From: Pseudonocardia sp. HH130629-09
GTDB lineage: Bacteria; Actinomycetota; Actinomycetes; Mycobacteriales; Pseudonocardiaceae
Direction: 5' to 3'
DNA: 64,000 nt
Assembly (NCBI RefSeq): GCF_001294645.1
Contig: NZ_CP011868.1
Location: 1,302,001-1,366,000, forward strand
Both the position numbers and the translations under genes were made by a program. Positions 29,882 through 38,601 of the stretch are shown here, in pieces (positions within the stretch are counted from its first letter, which is position 1; each line of letters starts with the position of its first letter). The notes under the pieces were generated by a model that was not told the DNA's origin, did not search any database, and worked only from the letters and a program-made list of their open reading frames with translations.

Positions 29882-30958
29882 GTGACCGCCGCTTCCACCG
29901 TGACCGATGACGACCCGGACGGCGACTGGACCGCGCCGGGAGTGTTCCGCAGCGCCCCGGGGGTGTACCGGATCCCGCTGCCGCTGCCGCAGGACGGGCT
30001 GCGGGCGGTGAACGTCTACGCACTCGCCGACGACACCGGCTGGACCCTGATCGACTCCGGCTGGGCGATCGACGAGGCCCGCGACCTGCTGGGCAAGGCG
30101 CTGGCGGCGCTGGGCTCCGGTTTCGGCGACGTCCGCCGCTTCCTGGTCACCCACGCCCACCGCGACCACTACACGCTGGCCTCGGTGCTGCGCCGCGAGT
30201 ACGGCACCCGGGTGCTGCTCGGGGCGGGGGAGCGCCCGAACCTGGAGGTCATCACCGACCCGGCCCGGCCACCGGGCGAACCCGACCGGTCCCGGCTGCT
30301 GCGTGCCGGTGCCGCCGGCATCGTCGACGAGCTCGGCCGGGCCGGGCCGTGGCCGCGTCCGATCCCCGAGGAGTGGGAGGCCCCCGACGAGTGGATCGCC
30401 GACCGCGCCGCCATCGCCGTCGCCGACCCGGCCGGCACGCGCACCCTGACCGCGGTGGAGACCCCGGGGCACACCCGTGGGCACCTCGTGTTCGCCGACG
30501 AGGCCCACGAGCTGCTGTTCGCCGGGGACCACGTGCTGCCCCGGATCACCCCGTCGATCGGCCTGCAGCCGTCGCCGGTGGCGAGCCCGCTCGGGCAGTT
30601 CCTCGACTCGCTGCGCCTGGTCCGGTCCCGGCCGGACGCGACCCTGCTGCCCGCGCACGGCCCGGTCGGTGGCGGCGCGCACGCCCGCGTCGACGCGCTG
30701 CTGGCCCACCACGAGGTCCGGCTCGCCCAGTGCCGCGACGCCGTCGCCGCGGGCCATCCGACCGCCGACGCGGTCGCCCGGGTCCTGCGCTGGACCCGGC
30801 GGGAACGCCGGCTGGAGGACATGGACCTGTTCAACCGGACCCTCGCGGTCCTGGAGACCGGGGCGCACCTCGACGTGCTCGCCGACCTCGGTGAGCTGCG
30901 CCGGACCGAGGTTCCCGACGCCGCCACCGGGGTCGCCGTCGCCACCTACACGGCCTGA
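29882..30958 (+). CDS. MBL-fold metallo-hydrolase
   Basis: This 358-residue enzyme has the metal-binding motif THAHRDHY (about residues 90-97), where HxHxDH normally binds two zinc ions, followed by ETPGHTRGHLVF and the late His of LLPAHGPV. It resembles glyoxalase-II/beta-lactamase-fold hydrolases of unknown substrate, with a C-terminal helical region. GTG at 29882 gives the full N-terminal strand. About 220 bases separate it from the divergently oriented small regulator. Confidence 0.85.
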   Translation: MTAASTVTDDDPDGDWTAPGVFRSAPGVYRIPLPLPQDGLRAVNVYALADDTGWTLIDSGWAIDEARDLLGKALAALGSGFGDVRRFLVTHAHRDHYTLASVLRREYGTRVLLGAGERPNLEVITDPARPPGEPDRSRLLRAGAAGIVDELGRAGPWPRPIPEEWEAPDEWIADRAAIAVADPAGTRTLTAVETPGHTRGHLVFADEAHELLFAGDHVLPRITPSIGLQPSPVASPLGQFLDSLRLVRSRPDATLLPAHGPVGGGAHARVDALLAHHEVRLAQCRDAVAAGHPTADAVARVLRWTRRERRLEDMDLFNRTLAVLETGAHLDVLADLGELRRTEVPDAATGVAVATYTA

Positions 30959-31183
30959 CCCGCGCGCCGGGCCGCGACACGCCGCGCACCGTTCACCCGG
31001 TAGTCGTGTCGGGGTGGCTCCCCGGAGCGGAATCGGGCAGAGTGAGGTCACCGGAGTCCACTCACGCCACGGAGGTCACCACACCCACACCCAGCACATC
31101 TGTACCGCGGGTCCCAGCACCGACCGCGCTGCGCCGAGGACGTAGGGGAAGACGATCCTCGTCGACGACAGCGGAGGTTGGCA

Positions 31184-31675
31184 GTGAGCACACGCGGAGT
31201 GGTGTTCGTCCACTCGTCGCCGACTGCGGTCTGTCCGCACGTCGAGTGGACGCTCTCGGGCGTTCTCGGAACGCGGGTCTCCCTCGAGTGGTCCGCGCAG
31301 CCGGTGGCGTCCGGTCAGATGCGGGCCGAGTGCACCTGGAGCGGTCCCGCCGGTAGCGGTGGGGCGCTCGCGGGGGCGCTGAGGGCCTGGTCGATGCTGC
31401 GGTTCGAGGTGACCGAGGAACCGAGTCCCGGCGTGGACGGGGAGCGGTTCATGCACGTCCCCGGCCTCGGCATGTGGCACGGCCGCACCAGCGCCAACGG
31501 CGACGTCGTACTGCCCGAGGACCAGCTGCGCACGGTCATGGCCGAGCACGGCGGCGCCGGGCTGTCCCGGCGTCTGGACCAGCTCCTGGGCACCGCCTGG
31601 GACGACGAGCTGGAGTCCTTCCGCTTCGCCGGCGACGGCGCGGCGGTGACGCTGCTGACCCACCGGGTCGGCTGA
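31184..31675 (+). CDS. DUF3145 domain-containing protein
   Basis: This 163-residue protein begins MSTRGVVFVHSSPTAVCPHVEW and contains FEVTEEPSPGVDGERFMHVPGLGMWHG, the conserved features of DUF3145, a family restricted to actinobacteria and of unknown function. It is soluble. The GTG at 31184 has GGAGG 6 bases upstream, preferred over the in-frame TTG at 31178. In mycobacteria the family also lies close to fatty-acid genes. Confidence 0.82.
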   Translation: MSTRGVVFVHSSPTAVCPHVEWTLSGVLGTRVSLEWSAQPVASGQMRAECTWSGPAGSGGALAGALRAWSMLRFEVTEEPSPGVDGERFMHVPGLGMWHGRTSANGDVVLPEDQLRTVMAEHGGAGLSRRLDQLLGTAWDDELESFRFAGDGAAVTLLTHRVG

Positions 31676-31719
31676 GCAGGCCCGGGCCGGGCAGACTGTC
31701 GTTCCATGGGGGGCGAGGA

Positions 31720-32265
31720 GTGAACGGCCGGGCCGCGATCACGGTCGGCGTCCTGCTGGTGGCGCTGGTGGTCGTCGGCGGTGTCGCGTGGACGGTGTCC
31801 GGGTCGACCCGCTCCGGCGTCGCCCCCGCGTCCGCGCCGCAGACGGTGCCCGACGACGGCGCGGGCAGCAGCGAGGTGACCATCAGCGCGGGCGCCGCCG
31901 AGCACCCGGCCGCCCAGCTGGTGATGCAGCAGGTGCAGCTCTACTTCAACGCGGTCAACGGCCGCGACCACGCGACCTGGACCCGCGTGGTGAACCCCGA
32001 GACCGCCGACCGGCAGCCCCGCGAGGCGTGGCTGGAGGGGATCGGCTCCACCGTCGACGGCACCATCCGCATCGACCGGATCGACTCCACGACCGGCGGC
32101 GGTGTGCTCGCCCTGGTCCGCTTCATCAGCGTCCAGGACCCGAACGACGGACCGCCCGGTCTGCACGTCGGCCGGATCTGCTGGCAGGTCGCGTTCCCGA
32201 TGGCGGGCTCGCCGCCGCGGATGGACGTCGGCGACCCCGACGGGATCCTGCGCGCCCCCTGCTGA
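31720..32265 (+). CDS. membrane-anchored hypothetical protein (Mce-associated-like plan)
   Basis: This 181-residue protein has an N-terminal membrane anchor (ITVGVLLVALVVVGGVAWTV) and an extracytoplasmic domain of about 130 residues with QLVMQQVQLYFNAVNGRDHATW and the end IRIDRIDS...GLHVGRICWQVAF. The plan of anchor plus a nuclear-transport-factor-2-like domain is common in actinobacterial cell-envelope proteins. No function can be assigned. The GTG start is probable but its ribosome site overlaps a G-run. Confidence 0.6.
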   Translation: MNGRAAITVGVLLVALVVVGGVAWTVSGSTRSGVAPASAPQTVPDDGAGSSEVTISAGAAEHPAAQLVMQQVQLYFNAVNGRDHATWTRVVNPETADRQPREAWLEGIGSTVDGTIRIDRIDSTTGGGVLALVRFISVQDPNDGPPGLHVGRICWQVAFPMAGSPPRMDVGDPDGILRAPC

Positions 32266-32272
32266 GAGGGCC

Positions 32273-32300
32273 GTGCGGGTCCCCGGCCGGGGACCCGCAC
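32273..32300. terminator. bidirectional terminator hairpin
   Basis: A perfect 12-bp stem (GTGCGGGTCCCC with its complement) around a 4-base loop sits between the plus-strand gene ending at 32265 and the minus-strand fabF ending at 32309. Confidence 0.7.
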
Positions 32301-32308
32301 GCCAGGCG

Positions 32309-33556
32309 TCAGGCCTTGGTGAACACCAGCGAGGCGTTGTGCCCGCCGAAGCCGAACGAGTTGTTGACCGCGGCGTCCACGGTCATCTTCCGCGGCTCGC
32401 CGGCGACGACGTCCAGCTCGACCTTCGGGTCCTTGTCGGTGAGGTTGAGCGTCGCGGGGATGATGTCGTCACGCACGCTGAGCAGCGCGATGATCCCCTC
32501 GACGGCCCCGGCCCCGCCCACGAGGTGCCCGAGCGCCGACTTCGGCGCGGTCAGCACCGGGTGGTCGCCGAACGCCCGCCGCACGGCCGTCGCCTCGCCC
32601 ACGTCGCCGACCACCGTGGAGGTGGCATGGCAGTTGACGTGGACGATGTCCGAGGCGGTCAGACCGGCCCCGGCCACCGCCTTCTGCATCGCCCGGATCT
32701 GGCCTTCGCCCTCGGGGTCGGGCCCGGTGATGTGGTAGGCGTCGGACGTCATGCCGACACCGGCGAGGCGGCCGTGCACGGTGGCACCGCGGGCCTTCGC
32801 GAACTCCTCGCGTTCGAGCACGAGCACGCCCGAGCCCTCACCGAGGACGAAGCCGTCCCGCCCGGTGTCGAACGGCCGGGAGGCGCCCTCCGGGTCGTCG
32901 TTGCGGGTGGACAGCGTCCGTGACTGCACGAACCCGGCCACGGTGATCGGGACGATGCAGGACTCGGCGCCGCCCGCGAGGACGACGTCGACCTCCCCGT
33001 CGCGCAGCAGCTTGTAGGCCCAGGCCAGGGCCTCGGCGCCGGTGGCGCACGCCGAGGCGGGGGAGTGCACCCCGCCCTTGGCCTTGTACTCCAGGCTCAC
33101 GAGCGCGGCCGGCCCGTTGGGCATGAGCATCGGCACGGTCAGCGGCGAGACCTTGCGCAGCCCGTGCTCCTCGAGCAGGTCGTCCTGCGCGAGCAGCGTC
33201 GGTGCGCCGCCGATGCCCGCGCCGATGACGACGGCGAGCCGCTCGGCCTCGACCGCGGCCCCGTCCCCACCGGGGACCGGGCCGAGTCCGGCGTGCGCCC
33301 AGGCCTCCTTGGCCGCGACCACCGCGACCTGCTCGCACCGGTCCATCCGTCGGGCCTGCACACGGGGCAGGATCTCGGTGGGCTCCACGGCGAGCTGGGC
33401 CGAGATGGACACCGGCAGGTCGAATCGCTCGACCCAGTCGGCCCGGGTGGCTCCGACCCCGGACTTCCCGGCGAGCAGCGCCTCCCAGGTGGAGGCGGCG
33501 TCCCCGCCGAGCGGGGTGGTGGCCCCGAAACCGGTGACGACCACTCCGTCGGTCAT
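32309..33556 (-). CDS. fabF: beta-ketoacyl-ACP synthase II
   Basis: This 415-residue enzyme elongates acyl chains in type II fatty-acid synthesis. The catalytic Cys170 is in SACATGAEAL, and the two histidines are in VNCHATST and LGHLVGGAG. It is the last gene of the operon fabD-fabH-acpP-fabF on the minus strand, the Streptomyces order. It also resembles the mycobacterial KasA/KasB proteins, so it could serve long-chain elongation. Confidence 0.93.
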   Translation of the reverse strand: MTDGVVVTGFGATTPLGGDAASTWEALLAGKSGVGATRADWVERFDLPVSISAQLAVEPTEILPRVQARRMDRCEQVAVVAAKEAWAHAGLGPVPGGDGAAVEAERLAVVIGAGIGGAPTLLAQDDLLEEHGLRKVSPLTVPMLMPNGPAALVSLEYKAKGGVHSPASACATGAEALAWAYKLLRDGEVDVVLAGGAESCIVPITVAGFVQSRTLSTRNDDPEGASRPFDTGRDGFVLGEGSGVLVLEREEFAKARGATVHGRLAGVGMTSDAYHITGPDPEGEGQIRAMQKAVAGAGLTASDIVHVNCHATSTVVGDVGEATAVRRAFGDHPVLTAPKSALGHLVGGAGAVEGIIALLSVRDDIIPATLNLTDKDPKVELDVVAGEPRKMTVDAAVNNSFGFGGHNASLVFTKA

Positions 33557-33599
33557 GACGTCTCCTTCTCCCCGGCGGGCAGCTGCACGCCGGTACCGA

Positions 33600-33842
33600 T
33601 CACTGGTGCTTGGCGATGAAGTCGACGGCGTCGCCGACGGTCTTCAGCTCGGCGAGCTGGTCGTCCGGGATCTTGGCGCCGAACTTGTCCTCGGCCTGCA
33701 CGGCGATCTCCACCATCGACAGCGAGTCGATGTCCAGGTCGTCCACGAAGGACTTCTCGGGGGTCACCTCGGCGGTGTCGATGCCGGCGACCTCCTCGAC
33801 GATCTCGGCCAGCCCGGTGAGGATCTCGGCGTTGTCAGCCAC
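33600..33842 (-). CDS. acpP: acyl carrier protein
   Basis: This 80-residue carrier holds growing acyl chains on a phosphopantetheine arm attached to Ser40 in DLDIDSLSMVEI. It resembles mycobacterial AcpM but lacks the long C-terminal tail. It lies between fabH and fabF. Confidence 0.95.
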   Translation of the reverse strand: MADNAEILTGLAEIVEEVAGIDTAEVTPEKSFVDDLDIDSLSMVEIAVQAEDKFGAKIPDDQLAELKTVGDAVDFIAKHQ

Positions 33843-33895
33843 GATGGTTCTCCTTGCGCGATGGTTGGGTGCGGGTGCCAGGTCGGCGTGCCCGG

Positions 33896-34876
33896 TCAGG
33901 GGCAGACGACGACCTGTCCGGCGTAGGACAGTCCTGCGCCGAAGCCTACGAGGAGCAGCACGTCGCCGGACCGTACCCGGCCGGCCGTGCGCATGTGGTC
34001 CAGCGCCATCGGGATGGACGCGGACGAGGTGTTGCCGGAGTGCACGATGTCGTCGGCGACGACCATGTCCTCCCGGGCGCCCTTCTGGCGCAGCTTCTTG
34101 GCGACGGCCTCGACGATGCGGAGGTTCGCCTGGTGCGGGATCAGCACGTCGATGTCGGCGGGGGTGAGCCCGGCGCGCTCGATCGCCCCCAGCGCGACCG
34201 GCGCGATCGCCGTCGTCGCCCAGCGGAAGACCGCCTGGCCCTCCTGGTGCAGCTTGTTCGTGCTCTCGCCGAGGATCCGGATCGTCGACGCGATGTCACC
34301 CGCGCTGCCCCAGACGACCGGACCGACACCCACCTCGTCGGGGCTCTCCGCCGGGCCCAGCAGGGCGGCGCCCGCGCCGTCGGCGAAGATGATGCAGGTC
34401 GACCGGTCGTCCCAGTCGACCCAGTCCGACAGCTTCTCCGCGCCGATGACCAGCACGTGCCGGGCGGAGCCGGCGCGGATCATGTCCGAGGCGACACCGA
34501 TGCCGTAGCTGAAGCCCGCGCACGCGGCGTTGAGGTCGAACGCGGCGACGCCGTTCGCGCCGACCCCGGTGGCGACCTGGGCCGCGGCGTTCGGGATCGG
34601 GTTCGGCATGGTGCAGGTCGCGACGACGACGGCGTCGAGCCCGGCCGGGTCGAACCCCGTGTCCTTCAGCGCCGCCGTCCCGGCCTCGACCGCCATGTCC
34701 GGCAGCAGGGTCTCGGCGTCGGCGATGCGCCGCTCGGCGATGCCGACGCGGCTGCGGATCCACGCGTCGTCGGTCTCCACCCGCTTCGCCAGGTCGGCGT
34801 TGGTGACGACGTGCTCCGGCTGGAAGCTGCCGACGCCCAGGATGCGGGCTCCGGCGACGGTGTCGGCCAGTCGCAT
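33896..34876 (-). CDS. fabH: beta-ketoacyl-ACP synthase III
   Basis: This 326-residue enzyme starts fatty-acid synthesis by condensing an acyl-CoA with malonyl-ACP. The catalytic triad is visible: Cys119 in NAACAGFSYG, His in PHQANLRI and Asn in SGNTSSASIP. The ATG lies 5 bases after the fabD stop. The upstream open frame has no sense and belongs to another frame of fabD. Confidence 0.94.
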   Translation of the reverse strand: MRLADTVAGARILGVGSFQPEHVVTNADLAKRVETDDAWIRSRVGIAERRIADAETLLPDMAVEAGTAALKDTGFDPAGLDAVVVATCTMPNPIPNAAAQVATGVGANGVAAFDLNAACAGFSYGIGVASDMIRAGSARHVLVIGAEKLSDWVDWDDRSTCIIFADGAGAALLGPAESPDEVGVGPVVWGSAGDIASTIRILGESTNKLHQEGQAVFRWATTAIAPVALGAIERAGLTPADIDVLIPHQANLRIVEAVAKKLRQKGAREDMVVADDIVHSGNTSSASIPMALDHMRTAGRVRSGDVLLLVGFGAGLSYAGQVVVCP

Positions 34877-34881
34877 GCGGC

Positions 34882-35805
34882 TCACTTCCCGTGCTCGGCG
34901 ATCAGGTCGACGGCGGCGTCGAGCTGCTCGGGGGTCTTGAGGGCCAGCGTCGGGGTGCCCTTGACCGCGCGCTTGACGAGCCCGGTCAGCGTCGCGCCCG
35001 GGGGCAGCTCGAGGGTCGCGCCGGTGCCGTGGTCGGCGAGGGTCTGCATGCAGGCGTCCCAGCGGACCGGTCGGGTGACCTGTGCGACGAGCCGGCGCAG
35101 TGCCTCGGCGCCGGTGTCGACGGTCGCTCCGTCGGCGTTGGAGAGCAGGGTGAGCGTCGGGTCCGACACCGGCACCGACGACGCGTGGCTCTCCAGCGCG
35201 GCGCGCGCGGGCTCCATGTGCGCGGTGTGGAACGCCCCGGCGACCGGGAGCGCCTTCACCCGCGCCTTCTCCGGCGGCGACGCGACGAGCTCGGTGATGG
35301 CCTCCTTCGTCCCGGCGGCGACGATCTGGCCCGCCCCGTTGCGGTTGGCCGGGTCGAGACCCAGCTCGGCGAGGCGGGCCAGCACGACCTCCTCCTCGCC
35401 GCCGAGCACGGCGGCCATCGAGGTCGGCGCGACGGCGCAGGCGGCGGCCATCTCGCGGCCGCGGACCCCGGCGAGGGCGACCGCGGCGTCCTCGGTCAGC
35501 ACGCCCGCGATCGCGCAGGCGGTGATCTCGCCGATCGAGTGCCCGGCGACGACGGTCCCGGACGGCAGCTCGACCCGCTCGCGCAGGCGGCGCGCGGCCA
35601 GCAGCCCCAGCGTGACGATCAACGGCTGGGTGACCGCGGTGTTGGTGATCTCCTCCGCATCGGCGGCGGTGCCGAGGCGCGTCAGGTCGAGCCCCACGGC
35701 GTCGGACCAGCCGGCGACGGCCTCTGCCGCGGCCGGGTCCTCCAGCCACGGAGCGAGCATGCCGGGGGTCTGGGCCCCCTGGCCGGGTGCGAGCAGGGCG
35801 ATCAC
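34882..35805 (-). CDS. fabD: malonyl-CoA:ACP transacylase
   Basis: This 307-residue enzyme loads malonyl groups on ACP. The first motif is LAPGQGAQTPGM, and the nucleophile Ser90 is in GHSIGE, with the partner His in GAFHTAHM. GTG at 35805 was chosen because homologues start MIALLAPGQG; a GTG at 35820 is possible. It is the first gene of the FAS II operon, behind a candidate operator for the PucR-type regulator. Confidence 0.93.
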   Translation of the reverse strand: MIALLAPGQGAQTPGMLAPWLEDPAAAEAVAGWSDAVGLDLTRLGTAADAEEITNTAVTQPLIVTLGLLAARRLRERVELPSGTVVAGHSIGEITACAIAGVLTEDAAVALAGVRGREMAAACAVAPTSMAAVLGGEEEVVLARLAELGLDPANRNGAGQIVAAGTKEAITELVASPPEKARVKALPVAGAFHTAHMEPARAALESHASSVPVSDPTLTLLSNADGATVDTGAEALRRLVAQVTRPVRWDACMQTLADHGTGATLELPPGATLTGLVKRAVKGTPTLALKTPEQLDAAVDLIAEHGK

Positions 35806-35871
35806 GAGGACATCACACACCTCTCGGGGTCGGGGCCGGGATACCGGTTACGACGAAGTCGGACCACCGAA

Positions 35872-35890
35872 GTTGTAGGAAACCTACGAC
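35872..35890 (-). promoter_or_regulatory. candidate FasR operator upstream of fabD
   Basis: GTTGTAGGAAACCTACGAC is a near-perfect 19-bp dyad 67 bases upstream of the fabD start. A second TTGTAGG occurs at 35938-35944. In Streptomyces, FasR, the PucR-like regulator next to fabD, binds upstream of that operon, so this dyad is its most likely target here. Confidence 0.45.
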
Positions 35891-35946
35891 ACGCAGGTGT
35901 GACCGGGGCCTCGTTACCGATCCGTAGGGGCCGGTGTTTGTAGGGT

Positions 35947-37327
35947 TCACGACAACGCCCCGCCCGCCGGGACACGGACGCCGTCGACCTCCGGATCATG
36001 CTCCCCTGTCGGGTCCAGGGGAGTCAGCGGGGTGTGCGCGGCGACGGCCGGCCCGTCGGACGCGCGGGCGGTGCGGTCCGCGACGAGCGCGGCACGCAGC
36101 ACGAACGCCTCCCGCGGGTCGGTGGGGGAGCGTCCGACGAGCTCGCCGATGCGCCGCAGCCGGTAGCGCACCGTGTTGGGGTGCACGTACAGCGCGCGGG
36201 CGCAGCCCTCCAGGCTCGCCCCACCCTCCAGGTAGGCGGCCAGGGTGCGCAGCAGCTCGCCGCCGGTGTCGTACAGCGGGGCCAGGACGTCCTCGGCGAG
36301 CCGGCGCCGCGCCGCCGGATCGCCGTGCAGGGCCCGCTCCGGCAGCAGGTCGGCGGCGTCGACCGGGCGGGGTGCGTCGGGGTGCCCCGGGGCCGCGGCC
36401 AGTCCGGCCAGCGCCGTCGGCGACGGCGCCGCCCGCGGTGGCCAGGTCGGTACTGGGCGGGCCGGAGACGACGGGTCCGGGCCCGAAGTGCCTGGCGGCC
36501 TCGGCGAGCACCCGCGCGGTGACCGCGCTCGTCCCCGGTGCCGGCCCGCGACCGGCCGGCGGCCGGCGCGCGGAGGTGGTCTCGGCGAGCCGGTCGGCGA
36601 CCCGGCGCGCGGGCCGCCCGGTCAGGTGCAGCAGGACCACCAGCCGGCGTCCCTGGACGCCGACGAGCACGTCGTGGCCGAGCCGCGCGGCGACCCGACG
36701 CAGCTCCACGATCAGCTGCGGGGACTCCGGCCCGGACCCGGGTGCGGGGCCGACCAGGCAGTGCACCGGGGCGGCCGGGTCCCAGCCGAGCGCGGCGGCC
36801 CGGGAGACGAGCGCGCCGTCGGTGTCGCCGCGCAGCACGGCGTCGACGACGAGTGCCTCCAGCCGGGCGTCCCAGGCGCCGCGGGACTCCGCGGCACCGG
36901 CGTACACGGTGGCGGCGGCGAAGGCGATCTCACGGCCGAAGCGCAGCACGGCCTCGGTCAGCTCGTGGCGCTCGGCGTCGTCGGCGAGCGGGGGCAGGTG
37001 CTCCTCGAACACGTCCGCGGCGATGCGCACGAGCTCGACGGTCTGGCGCAGGCTGATCCGCCGGGCCAGGTCGCGCGGCGCGATCCGGAACGCCTCGGCG
37101 GTCAGCGGGGTGGTGCGGTCCGGCTCGCGCAGCCAGGACACGAAGTTCGCCACGCCGGTCTGGGTCACCAGGGCCACGCCGGCGCGCTGGTCGGCGGGCA
37201 GCCCGGCGAACCACGAGCAGCGCCGCTCCATCTCCGCCAGACAGGCCGCGGCCAGCCTGGAAGAGGCGAGCTCGAGGCGGCGCAACGTCGCGTCCGCGAC
37301 CGGGTGGCGGTGCACGTCGGGCAGCAC
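35947..37327 (-). pseudogene. fasR: PucR-family FasR-like regulator, frameshifted
   Basis: The N-terminal frame (37327 down to about 36416) encodes DATLRRLELASSRL, RCSWFAGLPADQRAGVALVTQTG and a GGDEF-like middle region, as in FasR. The second frame (about 36414 to 35947) encodes the PucR helix-turn-helix, ending VHPNTVRYRLRRIGELVGRSP. Removing one G at 36415 (in GACGGCGCTG) joins them as VADALAGLAAAPG without any loss. As given, the product would lose its DNA-binding domain. FasR activates fabD-fabH-acpP-fabF in Streptomyces. Sequencing error and true loss cannot be told apart here. The start is uncertain and lies 9 bases from the divergent pirin gene. Confidence 0.78.
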
Positions 37328-37336
37328 GACACGACG

Positions 37337-38083
37337 ATGGACGCACCCACAGGACACGTCACGCTCCGGCGCGCGGATTCGCGGGCGCGCACGCGGACCG
37401 GCTGGCTCGACTCGCGGCACGGCTTCTCCTCCGGCGCGCACTACGACCCGGCCAACACCCACTTCGGGCTGCTCCTGCTGCACAACGAGGACCGGCTCGT
37501 CCCGGGGTGCGGCTACGACGAGCACCCGCACCGCGACACCGAGATCCTCACCTGGGTTCTCGACGGCGAGCTGGAACACCGCGACAGCGCCACCGGGCGG
37601 ACCGCGCGGGTCGGGCCGGGCGGAGTGCAGTACCTGGGTGCCGGGTCGGGTGTGCGCCACTCCGAGCATGCGACGCCGGACGGCGGCGTGCGGTTCGTGC
37701 AGATGTGGGTGGTGCCCGAGGAGCCCGGCGGCGACCCGCGCCACCTCGTGCGGGAGGCGGACGGCTGGACGCACGGTGAGACGGTCGTCCTGGCCTCGGG
37801 GCTGGAACGGCACCGCGACGCGACCCTGCTCCCGCTGCGTCAGCGCGCGGCGGCGCTATCGGTGGCACGGCTCGCGCCGGGGTCGGCCACGGTGCTGCCG
37901 ACCGCCCCGTTCGTGCACGCGTTCGTGGCGCGCGGGAACGCGACGCTGGAGGACGTGCCCGGTGACGCACTCGCCACGGGCGACGCGGCCAGGGTCGTCG
38001 ACGACGGCGGCCGGCGGGTCACCGCCGGACCGGCCGGGGCCGAGCTCCTGGTGTGGGAGATGCACGCGGCGCTGGGGTGGTGA
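37337..38083 (+). CDS. pirin family protein
   Basis: This 248-residue bicupin protein contains GYDEHPHRDTEILTWVLDGELEHRD and VGPGGVQYLGAGSGVRHSE, the metal-binding and core motifs of pirins. Bacterial members act as quercetinases or redox-sensing partners; the role here is unknown. It is divergent from the FasR-like gene, with only 9 bases between the starts, so its promoter must lie inside that gene. Confidence 0.87.
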   Translation: MDAPTGHVTLRRADSRARTRTGWLDSRHGFSSGAHYDPANTHFGLLLLHNEDRLVPGCGYDEHPHRDTEILTWVLDGELEHRDSATGRTARVGPGGVQYLGAGSGVRHSEHATPDGGVRFVQMWVVPEEPGGDPRHLVREADGWTHGETVVLASGLERHRDATLLPLRQRAAALSVARLAPGSATVLPTAPFVHAFVARGNATLEDVPGDALATGDAARVVDDGGRRVTAGPAGAELLVWEMHAALGW

Positions 38084-38173
38084 CACCCGGGCACCGCGGA
38101 ACGCGGCCGGGGCGCGGGCCTCGGCCGGTGCGGCCTGCTGCCGGTCACCGCGCCGGGCGGGTGACCGGGCGGC

Positions 38174-38377
38174 TCAGAGCGGCGTGACCGCGCTGGCCTG
38201 CGGCCCCTTCTGCCCCTGCTCGATGTCGAACGAGACGCGCTGGCCCTCGTCGAGGCTCTTGTAGCCGTTCGTCTGGATCGCCGAGTAGTGCACGAACACG
38301 TCCGCACCACCACCGTCGGGGGCGAGGAAGCCGTAGCCCTTCTCGCTGTTGAACCACTTGACGGTGCCTTCTGCCAT
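38174..38377 (-). CDS. cspA: cold shock protein
   Basis: This 67-residue RNA/DNA chaperone has both nucleic-acid-binding motifs: KGYGFL and VFVHYS. The start [14 protein letters not shown] is typical of the CspA group. GGGAG lies upstream of the ATG. The 220 bases before aceE's end form its leader and promoter. Confidence 0.95.
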   Translation of the reverse strand: MAEGTVKWFNSEKGYGFLAPDGGGADVFVHYSAIQTNGYKSLDEGQRVSFDIEQGQKGPQASAVTPL

Positions 38378-38552
38378 TACCGCTCCCTGGAGATCATCGG
38401 CCCGGAGCACTCCGCCCCGGACCGCGGGCCAGCGGCGCACACGGTCGACGCCCTGGTCAGGACGGCGAGTCGCGAGGACGAGTGATCACCGCCACCGCCG
38501 TCGCGCGGAGCCTATCGTGATCTGCGCCGCCCTGGGAGGGGCGAAAACGGAC

Positions 38553-38586
38553 GACGGCCCGCCTCCGGTGGGGGAGGCGGGCCGTC
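38553..38586 (-). terminator. terminator after aceE
   Basis: A 14-bp perfect stem (GACGGCCCGCCTCC with its complement, as read on the plus strand) and a 6-base loop are followed on the minus strand by CGTTTTCG. This is a plausible intrinsic terminator 16 bases past the aceE stop. Confidence 0.7.
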
Positions 38587-38601
38587 GCGGGCCGGGTGGG
38601 G

